This document shows, piece by piece, positions 19,678 to 43,100 of a stretch of 46,000 nt of DNA. A program made the position numbers and the translations under genes. Source of the DNA: Glandiceps talaboti (Eukaryota; Hemichordata; Enteropneusta; Spengelidae); NCBI RefSeq assembly GCF_964340395.1, contig NC_135554.1:26608092-26654091 (forward strand), read 5' to 3'. How positions within the stretch are numbered: the stretch's first letter is position 1; each line of letters starts with the position of its first letter. The notes under the pieces were generated by a model. The model did no database searches. It had not been told where the DNA came from and saw nothing but the letters and a program-made list of their open reading frames with translations.

Positions 19678-19700
19678 CCCCCCCCCCCCCCCCCCCCCCC
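19678..19700. repeat. homopolymeric C run of about 23 bp
   Basis: Uninterrupted C tract following an ACACAACACAACA stretch. Short proline/glycine ORFs over it are artefacts. Confidence 0.95.
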
Positions 19701-20894
19701 ATGTATTTTCATATGTGTATTAGAGCACACAATTTCATCACAATCACCAAGTCTACATATTGGCATACCTTGTACAAGTACACTAAAGAATTCTTGGAAA
19801 ATCTGTACATCATCATGTCTTAAACTTTTGGACTGTAAGGTACGGGGCAACCTAGCTCACACATCAGTCAACCCCTCTCTTAATGAAAAAGAAGGCTGGT
19901 AAGGGCACTGCAGAACAACACAATGTATCTTAGTCTAATTTTGGATGAAAACAGATGTAAACTGAATGTACTTCCTTTAATTTCTCAATATTAGACTGAC
20001 TTAAGCCTAAGGTCAAACAGAATTACAGCTTGATTACTACTAGAGACTTAAAAATGCTAGCAAATAATGTACAATATTTTTTGCTTGTAAATGAAAATGT
20101 CTTAGACTATTATCTTAACACAACCTTCAAAGTTCTTAGTCTTAACCTGGGAGGAGAGATAAAAGCAACTGATTGCCACAGCCACCAGGTAAGAATTTCA
20201 AATTTTCTTGTGGGCTCTCTATATCTTATATAATGATATCAAATATTGGAATTGTCTGGTGGTTTTGTACCACAATTATACATTCCAATGTCCATTCTTT
20301 TATGTTGTTTGCGTAGTTTACATTTGTTGATTAAGTTATTTGACTTGTTATGAGCTGTTTAAAAGGAAAATACACAGAAACAGGATACAAGTATATGATG
20401 ACAGAAGGTGTACATTTCCTTTGCAGTGCTAGTCTGGATGCCAAGTCGAGGTGTAAATCATAACGATACCGTATTGGAACTAGACTACGGCAGTGCCCAG
20501 CTTCTAATAAACACCCTGAATGAAGCTTAAATAGACATTCATGTGCATTCTGTTATAACATGATTTTAATCAGTGTCCATACAAATATATTGGAAAGTGA
20601 AGCTTGCCACTGCCACTTAAGATACTGCCTAATTATCTGAAAATCATTCATTATGCAAATGATTCATTAAAATTACAAGCTGCATGATAACCAAGTTGGA
20701 GGTTATAAGTTTTTTTTGTAAGTTCCAAGCATGCATTCTGAAGGACTATATAATTACCAAAATTTGTTATTTATGGAAATGAATCTTTAAATATTCATAT
20801 GTTTGCCAAAACCTAATCAGTTCTCTGCATTAGATCTATACCAAATTTCATTTAGTAAGGTAGGTTTTTTGAGATATTGATGGCACACAGAGAT

Positions 20895-20935
20895 GACAGA
20901 AAGAGAGATGACAGACAGACTGACAGACAGACAGA

Positions 20936-20970
<35 letters not shown>
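20895..20970. repeat. (GACA)n / (CAGA)n microsatellite
   Basis: Tandem ACAG units with a few interruptions (GATGACAGA, GAAGACAG). Confidence 0.93.
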
Positions 20971-21811
20971 TAGCCAGCATTTCTTAAAGCTCTCTCTTTT
21001 GGTGCTAAACATGTTTATTCTACCCGTCATCAACTACAAAATAATCAACAATTTCATAAAAGTTATATGCAAATTATACAAATTACTGAATATCTAAAGA
21101 AACTGACTATTGCTAGCAATCGGAATTTACAGGAACCACATACAACATGATGGGAAGATAAATTGCATGCATGGGTAGTCACAAATATTAAGTTTGTGAA
21201 ACTAAAAGAATTAACATGACTATAAAGATAAGTTTTCAGAAAGTGAAATATTACCTAACATGAATGATTGTGGTTGTAGAACACTAAACTGACCTCAAAG
21301 GTCCATTACCTGTAGTGTTTAACAAACATATCACTTTTCATGTCACATTTTGACCCATTGTGCATTTATTACAATTACAGACTTTACAGTTACTTCCAGG
21401 ATCATGTTTTCATGCACTTTATTTGATTAAAAATAAAGGAAAATATTTTTTTAATAAAACCTGAATATGTAATACATGTAAACTAATAGTTAAACTTGTG
21501 AGTAATACATGAACAAGATGAATGAACTCATCCCAGTCCTATCCCCATGATATAATTATCTATAATGAATAGAATATACCTTTGAATTATAAAAAAATAG
21601 CAGACTGAAACTGTCATGAATGATAAAATATTGTATGACACAAGTGACAAATAACTGAATATTTACTCTTATAATTTTGAATACTTGATGATATGGGTAG
21701 TGTTGACTATTCAACCTACATTTAGTGAACAAGTGGACTCAATGATCAGTGCCCCCCTTCTGTATTTGCAGGTTGGAGACAACTTAGGATGTATCTACTT
21801 GTGTCTATATA

Positions 21812-22050
21812 TAGACTGTCGACAGTCGTTCGTGCCTTTTTTGCTACGTTTTATCTAAAACTAAAGTCGTCGCCTCGCTCCGATCCAGAGCAATACTATA
21901 ACCGCATACTGATCAGCGAGTGCCGGAGGCAATCTTCGGCAATCGCAGTGCCTATCAGTACGCATTAGTATTCAGTGCTACGGAGTGAGGCGACGACTTT
22001 GTTTTAGATGAAACGTAGCAAAAAAGGCACAAACGACTGTCGACAGTCTA
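21812..22050. mobile_element. near-perfect palindromic MITE, 239 bp
   Basis: Outer arms 21812-21882 and 21981-22050 are inverted copies differing at about four positions plus one indel. Each starts TA-GACTGTCGACAGTC, which is itself a 14-bp palindrome. The inner 100 bp also folds on itself (GCGAGTGCCGGAGGCAAT against GCGATTGCCGAAGATTG), so the whole element is one hairpin. The terminal TA suggests a TA target site, as in mariner-type MITEs. It is richer in GC than its flanks. Confidence 0.8.
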
Positions 22051-22373
22051 GTGTTATAGTGTTCTTCTGATACAGTTTTGAAAAAGAAAATAAGTTAATC
22101 AAGATGAAAATTTTAAGAGGGCTTTTGGCACCTTTGATTAATGATCACATCATGAGAAAGGAGAGATAAAATGAATGTGTATCGCTTGACATCACCATAT
22201 GTCATCAGTGCCATTATAATATGGTTTGGTCTATTGGTAGTTACATGTAATTCACTACATTCAATTGCGTGAGAATAAAAGACACATTACTGTCACTTTG
22301 GAAAAGATCATTTAGATGAAGGGTTACATTCAGTGACACAAAAGCATCGCTGAATGAATTAGAACCCAGAAGT

Positions 22374-22387
22374 GTTCCCATGGCAAC
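22374..22387. promoter_or_regulatory. RFX X-box-like palindrome
   Basis: GTTCCCATGGCAAC matches the ideal X-box at 13 of 14 positions and the relaxed RFX consensus exactly. Confidence 0.5.
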
Positions 22388-23087
22388 ACAGGCAATCATC
22401 ACTGCTGAGTGCAAACATATAATCACTGTTCCTGTACTATTGCTGTCAATACACACAATATCATACAAATACTTGTGATCAAGTATTTGTCACATCAATA
22501 GCTACTTTATTTATTCATCTGCTCCTTTTAATAGCAATGTTTGATGTCTTATGAGTTAGAAACACCACCTTTGAGCCATGAATAACATAGAAATCATGAC
22601 GGAATGAAATTAATAACAGTGTAATGGGGCATAGGGACTCTGTTTCATACAGTATTTGCACACCAATAATGTCATCTATTATCACTCGGCCATGAATCAA
22701 TAAGTTGACATCGACTTGGCTTATGGATTTCCTTTTCAATTTTCAACCAATTTTCTCCCATAGAAACATTAATCACAACATGTGTATGTGTATATACATG
22801 TACTGAAAATCATATTTGGATCAATAACTTTCTTCTAATTCATTTTTCACCCAACATCTTTCATTCATAATTAAAGTCAATACATGTAGTTTTCTTGTTC
22901 CATGTTCACTTCGGGTAATATGGCTTTCTTTACAAACCCCTACTCTCTTCCCACTTTTTAAAGTTACACAAACATTATTTTTATATGTATCTTACTTCAT
23001 CATCAGACTAGCTGATGAAAGAAAAAATCAAAACCTGATGTCCATGTCTAGAAGTTGATGTCACCAGACCAGACCAGAATTCAATAC

Positions 23088-23145
<58 letters not shown>

Positions 23146-23201
23146 ACACACAGACACAGACACAGACACAGACACACACACACACACATACACACACACA
23201 C
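23088..23201. repeat. (GA)n followed by (CA)n/(CAGACA)n microsatellite
   Basis: GA run to about 23141, then CA and CACAGA units. The SVSV/SLSL and RERE ORFs are shadows of it. Confidence 0.95.
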
Positions 23202-24224
23202 AATGGTACTGACAATTGTACCGGTGAACATTTACAAAATTACCAGTGATTCAATCAAACGATGCAATTAAATCATTGTCATATATGTGTTAAACGTCCT
23301 GTTGGCAGGTCAAAACATTCACCTAATATGACATCATATTGTCCGGCACTATGTGGTAATGTTTTACTTGGTCTCGTCACGTCATCAAGTGTAATATTAT
23401 TAGTATACGTTTTGTCATAAAAATTAAATGTAAGTCTAAAAAAAACACGATGCAAATAACAAACAGTAAAAGCCAAAATGTATATACAGAAAATAATCAT
23501 TTGAATTTTCAAAGAAAGTACATATTTACCCTAGAATTTTAGGCCGTTACGGTACATGCGTTGTGTAAATACAGACTGTGGTACTAGTATTTCGTGTATG
23601 TGATTTGCTAAACTCCGCATTCGCGTTTTCAAAATCATTTTTTTAAATATTTATATTCCATACCATTATGTTATCTGTTATGTCAATTACTAAATCTTCC
23701 CATCGTAGTAGTATTACTAAACAGGCTGGTCTAATTATAACTTTTCCTGAACACATATTCGTTTACACTGACTGTATCCCCATGGCATACTGTCACGTAT
23801 CATGGAAACTCAAGCCACATCGATAGTAACATGAGTAATGGTACGAGATCTAGCGGCAGCCAACGTACACGTAGTAGTACTTGAAATTTTAAAGACGTTA
23901 TAGGTTGAACGTTCAGTCAAAATCGCCGACCGAAGCATATGATGTAGCGTCAGAAATATCTCCTTTAGGTGAGAGACAAGGAATTCTGGCAGACGGTCAT
24001 GGCTTTATGTAAGCAGTAAAACTGTACTAGTCACACTGATTACATGTAAAGATAAACAAAATATTAAACTGATAACATCCGTCGTTCAACCCATTGGCGC
24101 TACACATCGTGCCGATAAACTTGGTGGTCCATAACGCACAGTACTGGACGCGTGAAATCAATTATTTCTTCAAGTGTGATTTTCGTAATCAAATCAAGCG
24201 TACAAGGGATATTTTGTCACCTAC

Positions 24225-24340
24225 CTCTGTGCATGATTACTGCTCAACCAAAGATTTCTAAATGTTCCGATAAGAAAGGATGAAATGGAAAGTTACACGA
24301 CTCGATGGACGACACCCACATCACACTCACAGTGTTCACT
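24225..24340 (-). other. candidate non-coding first exon of the DYNLT5-like gene
   Basis: A splice donor (CAGAG|GTAGGTG, minus strand) at 24224 lies just downstream of a locally CpG-richer, promoter-like stretch with an inverted CCAAT and a TCACGTGA box. If used it would splice over about 8.7 kb to 15489. There is no transcript evidence; the right-hand limit is a guess. Confidence 0.25.
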
Positions 24341-24392
24341 TCTTGTTTTGATTTCTCGTCTGCAGTGTCTTTGATCTATCGTTCAGCTCTAG

Positions 24393-24423
24393 TCACGTGA
24401 ACAGTATTCACGTAGATGATTGG
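24393..24423 (-). promoter_or_regulatory. candidate promoter boxes: palindromic TCACGTGA and inverted CCAAT
   Basis: TCACGTGA (E-box class) at 24393-24400 and GATTGG (CCAATC on the minus strand) at 24418-24423 lie 50-90 bp upstream of the guessed first exon. The spacing suits a TATA-less animal promoter. Confidence 0.3.
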
Positions 24424-24535
24424 CTGTGATCCGAATACTCCCTATGCGTTTATTATCCAAACGATCTTTGATAGATTCAGTGCTTTGCGCGTTATTAGTA
24501 GTCAGATGTCATCCTCAAATCGAGTAATAATCATT

Positions 24536-24548
24536 GTTGCCATGCAAC
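24536..24548. promoter_or_regulatory. imperfect RFX X-box-like site
   Basis: GTTGCCATGCAAC is the ideal X-box with one base missing from its right half. It lies about 200 bp upstream of the candidate dynein light chain first exon. Confidence 0.35.
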
Positions 24549-26294
24549 AGTTACAGGAGATAGTTGAAAATTATGTTTAATAATAGTACAAATGTACCTT
24601 CTCCAGAATATTTCGCGGTCACACATTTAATTGCTCTTGTTCGATATAGCGCACGTTCATACACCATGGCAGTTTCAACTCCCGTATAATATACCGTATA
24701 TAGAATAAGGGAAAGGCCTACGAATATTGAATAAAAAAAGTGATAGAATAGTTATTTGTCAAACGTTTCACAAAGCATACTACATTTACATTTATAAATA
24801 CAAAGAATGTAATGCTTAGTGAGCCCAGCTGTCACATCGTCGCAAACCACGGCCTCTTTGGAAGTGTAGCTCTGGTTTGCGAGAATGAGTGTTAGCTGTC
24901 GGATCTAACTTGAAGCAGAATGAATGAGACAAACGCAATTTTCTTCCAAAACATATAAACTATGTCAATGAAAAATCCCCATCTTTTCCAAGATTCCATA
25001 ATCAGTTTTTTCAGTCCACATTTTAATGTATCTGCCTTTGTTTTATTTCGTGATCGTCTCTTGATATTGGAACTGTATTTATTGTATGCATTTTAATGTG
25101 TAATATGTCCGTTTTAAATTGTTTTCATGTCTGCTTTTATTTTCTACTATCGCACGAAGAATTGCCCATTTTAGGACAGTAAAGATATATTGTTTTGTAT
25201 CGATCATGCTTATACTAGTAAGAATGAGAATAGTTTATGCATGATCGAATGTTTGTCCAGTGTGATAATCTCCCAGCAGATGAGAGATAAAGCAAACTGT
25301 TAATGTAAGTGATATCTCACCAATTATAAGATTAGGAATGTTTTAATTTAGATGAGAGGGGAAGAATGGACAAGGCGTCTTTAAAGAAAAGAGAGAATTA
25401 CATACAGCCTCAGACTGCTAGTGGTCTGAGATATAGCTGAGAGCAAAGTAACCAGGGAAAGAAAAAGAGATAGTTTTAATACTCAATGAGTGAATTGATC
25501 AATATCACACACAAAATAAGTTATATTGCACCACAAAAATTGATCATTCAATCGATCAATCATTCAACCAAATAATAATAAATCAATCAATCAATAAACA
25601 ACCGATCGATCGATCAATCAATCAGTTACATGCTCACTGCCCCCTGTGGTATTAGGCGACCAAAGGTGCACATCGAGGGCATGTGTGCCCAAAGTCTACA
25701 GGAGGAGCAGTCTGTCACTGCTAGAGGAGGAATGCCATGCCATTGAGGTGAACTGTTTGTTGTGGGCTGGGCAATGTACACATATATATGTTAATATATT
25801 CAATGACCTATGACCTCAAATATGCAGATATTAATAAGATGTACCGGTATATGTATGTGCGTGAGTACATTTGTTCCAACTATTTTCCTTATTGTCCTCA
25901 TATTTTAAGCACTTTACATTATGGAGTTATGTATATAGAGGTGTAAGCATATTTGTTTGCGTGTGCTGTGAGTACTTTTGTTTTACATTTCTTCTAGAAG
26001 TTCTTTGTGTCCCATATCGATTTGAAATTAGAAAAAATGTACAAGCCATGGACAAGACAAGTTCTGCTGAACTTTTTCCATGGTCCACATCAGATAACAA
26101 TTATGCACTTCTTTTGTATTCATTTTGTATGTTTGTATCATATACATGTTCTTTGAAAGTGTAGCTTATTTTTGTTATCTGTTGAAATATATTTCATTCA
26201 TTCATTCATTCAATTAATAGTATTTTGCTTCTTGATTGTTCTTTGTATTTGTCAAGACTATTCTCCATCCAAATGAGTAATTGTATATCATTCA

Positions 26295-26300
26295 TTTATT
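26295..26300 (-). terminator. AATAAA poly(A) signal of KRI1
   Basis: TTTATT on the plus strand, about 68 nt past the KRI1 stop at 26368-26370. Its short distance and position make it the likely cleavage signal. Confidence 0.55.
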
Positions 26301-26367
26301 CATTTTTCTTATATAAAACACATGTAACTGTAAATATATCTAATATTGAATAAAATACAATTAATAA

Positions 26368-38380
<12,013 letters not shown>

Positions 38381-39803
38381 GCTGGTTTCTGTTTTTAGGA
38401 CTCCCTAACTTGGTATAGAAATATACAGAAAGTATCGTATCATATCATCTCACCTAAAACATCATGTTTTGTTATTCAGTTTATATGTATCAGACAGTCC
38501 ACAAAATCACATTTAAATAGTATCTTTTTTAATTATTTATTTATTTATAGATGAATATAACTCATGTCAACCGCGATGGAAAAATTACCAACCTGAGAGG
38601 TCTCAAATAAAATACCAATATGTCTGCGCCCATGAGAAGACGCTGATGGTAAATAAGTGATATGTTTTTTCGATATTTTAGGAGGTTACCGATCTTGTAG
38701 AGTACGTCGACATAATTCGAATATAAATATAACCATGCTTTAGTAAACATGTTAGTATTTATCAAGATTTGTGCAACGAGTTGCTTGGTTCACACCGTTT
38801 GCATTTGTCAGTGGTCGCAACAACACAGCGTACTCACGTCACGGGAATCTCATCCATAGGGGCGTGTAATATTTCATAGATTGTTGTTTTCCATATCTAC
38901 AGATGAAATATAAAAACTTTTTGACTATATATTCCTACCTGTAAGGAGAAAAGAGAGATATCTACGTATTGTAGAGATTGATACATGTGTAGCAGCAAGA
39001 TTCGTATGATATTTTCCTAAGAATACGTGCCCTTGTGACCTCATCAATGTTTTATGCTCTTGTTTGCCATAGAGTTTTTATTGACATAATAAGGGCGTCA
39101 CAGGTTACGTTACCGTGGAGTTTAAATTTAATCATGTGAAACACATTTCCCAGTGGTGGTCATCATATGATGACAGCAGCCCCTCCAGTGAAGGACGCCC
39201 TCGCAAGGCACAGTCATAACTTATTAAATGATTCCATCATTGTTCATATTTTGTTAGAGTATATGAAATTTGTTTACATATTGCTTTATTTTTTTGCTAC
39301 CCACAGTAACACTAATTGATAACAAGTAAAATTGAAAGTGAATAGAGACAAAAGTTTTCTGTGGGACAAGAATTAATTATTTTCATATACATTGCTTGCA
39401 GAAGTTTATGTACAGATATTGGTGTCAAATTCAAAGGGAGGTAGAAACCTACTAGTACATGTGTTTGAACCCTGGTAGACGCATAATGCACCATATTTTT
39501 GTGTTCTTATCTTTTCCAGATTTATTCCTGGTGGAGCTAAGTTTATACAATAGCGGAGGAAAATGTGACATAAAATTGATACACATAGATTATTCACTGG
39601 TGATCAGGAATGACTACATTGTACATGAGAGTGGACAACTCTGAGTCTGAATCAGTGATACAAACTCAGTTTATGCTAGGGTGTCTCAACTCAAACCCTA
39701 ACCCCCTAGCTATATGTTTAATACAACATTTATACCGTTTGCAGTCTACCTCAGGAGACTTACCCATCTGTGTCTTGAACTACTTTAGTAAAGTAGAACC
39801 AAA
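38381..39803. other. divergent intergenic region KRI1 / PIGG
   Basis: 1.42 kb between the two start codons. No coding exon is supported; the short ORFs are unrelated to any family I know. It probably holds both promoters and 5' UTRs. A CRE-like TCACGTCA lies at 38834-38841, within a locally CpG-containing patch, and a 16-bp palindrome lies at 39159-39174. A possible acceptor (CTTTTCCAG at 39519) could begin a PIGG 5' UTR exon. Confidence 0.6.
38834..38841. promoter_or_regulatory. CRE/ATF-like site in the shared promoter region
   Basis: TCACGTCA (TGACGTGA on the other strand) matches the ATF/CREB core. It is 450 bp upstream of the KRI1 ATG, in the most CpG-containing part of the divergent region. 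Confidence 0.3.
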
Positions 39804-40166
39804 ATGAAAATTTCCCACAAATCCTTCGTACTCCTTTGCCTTCTTGTAAAATTTGCAGCATTGTACATATTTTTCAAGGGATTTTTCCCTATCAAAAGAG
39901 CAATTCCAGGAAGAGCAACCATACATGACTTGCCAATTGAACCCTATAACATAACAGAATACCCATCAGAAAGTGATGATTATCACAATCAACCAGCCTT
40001 TGGAAAACTTGTCATTGTTTTAATCGATGCACTGAGAGCAGACTTTGTATTTGGGGAGAAAGCTTATCAACATATGCCATTTACACACAAATTAATTCAA
40101 GATGGTAAAACTCTCAGTTTTCTAGCTAAAGCCCATCCACCAACTGTAACCATGCCAAGGTTAAAG
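39804..40166 (+). CDS. PIGG: PIGG exon 1: signal anchor, first metal motif, nucleophile
   Basis: 121 codons, donor AAG|GTTAGT. It encodes the N-terminal membrane anchor, a short luminal stem with an NIT sequon, the Asp75 metal ligand motif and the PPTVTMPRLK segment. Thr114 or Thr116 of that segment should be the catalytic nucleophile by family analogy. Confidence 0.93.
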
Positions 40167-43100
40167 GTTAGTCGGAGTTGATTACTGTCAGTATGTAGTA
40201 TTCTTAATTTGGTACTGAATGAATGAAGTTGGTCTATAAGGTACGCCATGGCGGGGCGCCCTCAAACATCGACCTAGGACGGTGAGGGCGAAACGACACA
40301 ACGTATCTTACAGTCTAGAATGAAGTAAGATCATCTAATACTGAATGTTTAAACAGTTATATTTCCATGAGTGAACTGACACACTGGTCTCATTCAAAGA
40401 CTTGGCATACACTCATATAGTGTGCATCTCAGAATAGCTTTGGAATGATGGACCGACATTTTAAAGTGTAGTATAATATTAATAATAATAATCTTTATTT
40501 ATACTGGATAGTTCTTTATGTAAACATTTGTCTCCCAAGAAGCCCAGTTAGGGCCATCCCTCATGGGTTCAGTGTTAATGCAGGAGGAAACTGGAGTACC
40601 CAGGGAAAACCTGCAAGTGGTTTAACCACTCGGCCACTGACAACCCTAATGTATGATGACATTTGTGAGTTTTGTAATACCCTGTTGTGAACCCCCCACC
40701 CCCGTAACTCCACTCCCTCATTACCTGCTACTTTCAAAATTAGCTACATGTTCCTGGGTGTCATTTTGAAAGTTCAATTTACGAATGTTTTGTAGGCAAT
40801 CACAACTGGTGGAATACCTGGCTTTGTTGATGTTATGTTCAATATGGATTCTACCGCCTTGCTGGAAGATAATGTAATATCTCAATTGTACCATTCCAAT
40901 AAAAAAATAGTATTCTATGGTGATGATACATGGATCAAACTTTTCCCTGACTATTTTAGTCGAAGTGATGGCACCACATCCTTCTTTGTCACAGACTACA
41001 CTGAAGTAAGTCAAAGTAAATTAATAACTGATTTCCAAGTGTTAATCAACACCTCATTGTCTTACATCCGTATTTCTTTCATTCTCCAACAGTGTATAAA
41101 CTTACATGCATGTGGTGTGAAACATTGTGTATGTGCATGTGTGTGTATGTGTGACCAGTATACCATGATCACAGATTACACAGTATACAAGTCTTTATGT
41201 ACTTCAGCTATAACTTCCAAAATGTATTTATCCAAACTATATTATTAAAATTTTATTTTTTATATTTAGATGGAATGAAGTGTATAATTTTGAGTTAAAT
41301 CAAAAGTGAATGAATTTTTAAAATGTTAAAATCCCCTCTTTGACTCTTTTCCTCTTCTCTCTTTTCTTCAATCCTCTCCTCTCCTCTCCTCACCTCATCT
41401 CCTCTCTTCTCCTCACCTCACCTCATCTCCTCTCCTCACCCCACCTCACCTCTCCTCCCTCCCCTTCCCTTTCTCCTTTACCCTCATGCTACGACTCATT
41501 CGTGTTTATTTCTTTACAACTTTTGTTAGGTTGATAACAATGTAACAAGACATGTCGAACCAGAATTGCGTCAGTCAGACTGGGATGTTATGATACTTCA
41601 CTATTTAGGACTTGATCACATTGGTCATCTTGCTGGTCCTACAAGTCCTCTAGTGGAACCAAAGTTACAAGAAATGGACAAAATAGTTGAACAAGTTTTA
41701 ACAGAACTGGGAAAGCAGGTGAAATATTCATATATATTGCTGCCCCAATATGGTATTTTCACTGTGAGGATCTAATGGTTATCTACCTGACTTTAGGAGG
41801 GTTGATAACAACCAGATCTGAAGGCACAAATTCCCAAATTGCGGTGGTAATATTTCTGTTACATGCCAAGTGAATATTCATATGGTGGAAAATGTATATA
41901 TTGATGGTTTTCATCCAGTTAGATAGCCAAAATTTTGAGAGCATTTTGTAAAAGATCATGATTTTATAAGGAGAAAAAGTATCTCATGTATCGCCTGAGG
42001 GTAACATAAGCTTGATTGGCAAGTACAAGTATAGACTGTATCCATGGAAGTGCATTGCCATACTGTATATCTGATGAGAATTCTGAAAACATACCAAAGA
42101 TACAAAAACCGATTGATGTACCATATTTCATTTTATTGTCAGGATAGTACAAAGTCATTGCCATCTCTGGTGGTACTATGTGGTGATCATGGAATGAGTG
42201 ATGTTGGCAGTCATGGTGGTGCATCAGCCAGTGAGACCATCACACCGTTGGTTTTAATGAGCTCAGCATATTCAAATAAACATGGTAAGTCTGAAGTTCA
42301 AATATTTGAACTTGACATATGATGTCCATCACCTTAGTATACATTTGTATTTATGTATTTATAAACAGTAATTCTACTTACAAGCTACTATGTGGCTTCT
42401 GCTTTCATGACAGCAATGCATATTACATTTATATGGTAAATGCAGACTAAACATAACTATTGGGGATTCAGTTCATGCAACTCAAGTAAATGTCATGATA
42501 TAATAATAAAGGACAGCCTTTCCGCATTAAGTTCAAAGAAGAAATTTCAAATACAAATGTAAGCAGACTACAAATGTGTAATTTGGTTTGTAAGTTCTAC
42601 AATTCTTTATCACCACAGTCAAAATAGCAGCACAAAATCCGTACTATGTAATTTAAATAAAGTTTGAATTTTCCTTTGTCTTTTATTGTGTATTTTCAGG
42701 TCAGTTATACACCAAAACTGAAGTTAAACAGATTGATGTAGCACCGACCTTGTCCCTGTTACTGGGTCTACCAATTCCACAAAATAGCCTAGGTCGTGTT
42801 ATCACCCAATCACTGCATATCCTACCTATTAGAAATCAACTCAGAGTTATGCAGTTAAATGCGTATCAACTCACTCAAGTACTTGCTGAGAACGTCAATT
42901 CACATCACAAAGGTTAGATAACACATTTTAGTATTAGCTTGAAAAGTGAACTCACATCAGAAAGGTTAGATCAATTCTACCAGTAAAGCCATTCAGTATC
43001 CGTGTCTAAACATTTTAGAAAACCTTTAATATTTGGGTTTTTACTGCAACCATGTTAAAATATCAAGGATTTTATTGTTTTTCTTCATCAAACACTTTGT

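Larger units (their letters stand above)
15490..24224 (-). other. probable long 5' intron of the DYNLT5-like gene / gene-poor region
   Basis: No exon with family resemblance on either strand. It contains foldback elements at 16489-16650, 18125-18578, 18900-19090 and 21812-22050, a C-run at 19678-19700, GACA/CAGA repeats at 20895-20970, GA/CA repeats at 23088-23201, and X-box-like palindromes at 19181 and 22374. Treating it as one intron depends on the unproven first exon near 24.3 kb. Confidence 0.4.
24341..26367. other. intergenic region between the dynein light chain promoter and KRI1 3' end
   Basis: No supported coding exon. Promoter-like sequence is present to about 24.9 kb and includes a 10-bp inverted repeat TCGCAAACCA/TGGTTTGCGA around 24839-24883. 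AATC/GATC simple repeats lie at about 25540-25625, and the probable KRI1 3' UTR starts near 26295. The 97-codon ORF at 25871 has no recognisable domain. Confidence 0.6.

Noticed and set aside
20030-20233. 67-codon plus-strand ORF with a CAG|GTAAGA donor-like end
   Set aside because: No homology I recognise and no partner exon. It could be a non-coding RNA exon but nothing in the sequence shows it.
23826-23890. Short ATG frame with Ser/Arg-rich peptide in a CpG-containing patch
   Set aside because: Under 20 codons, with no adjoining exon; such frames are expected by chance.
25871-26164. 97-codon plus-strand ORF in the intergenic region
   Set aside because: Hydrophobic AT-driven composition, no domain, no supporting splice structure or neighbouring exons.
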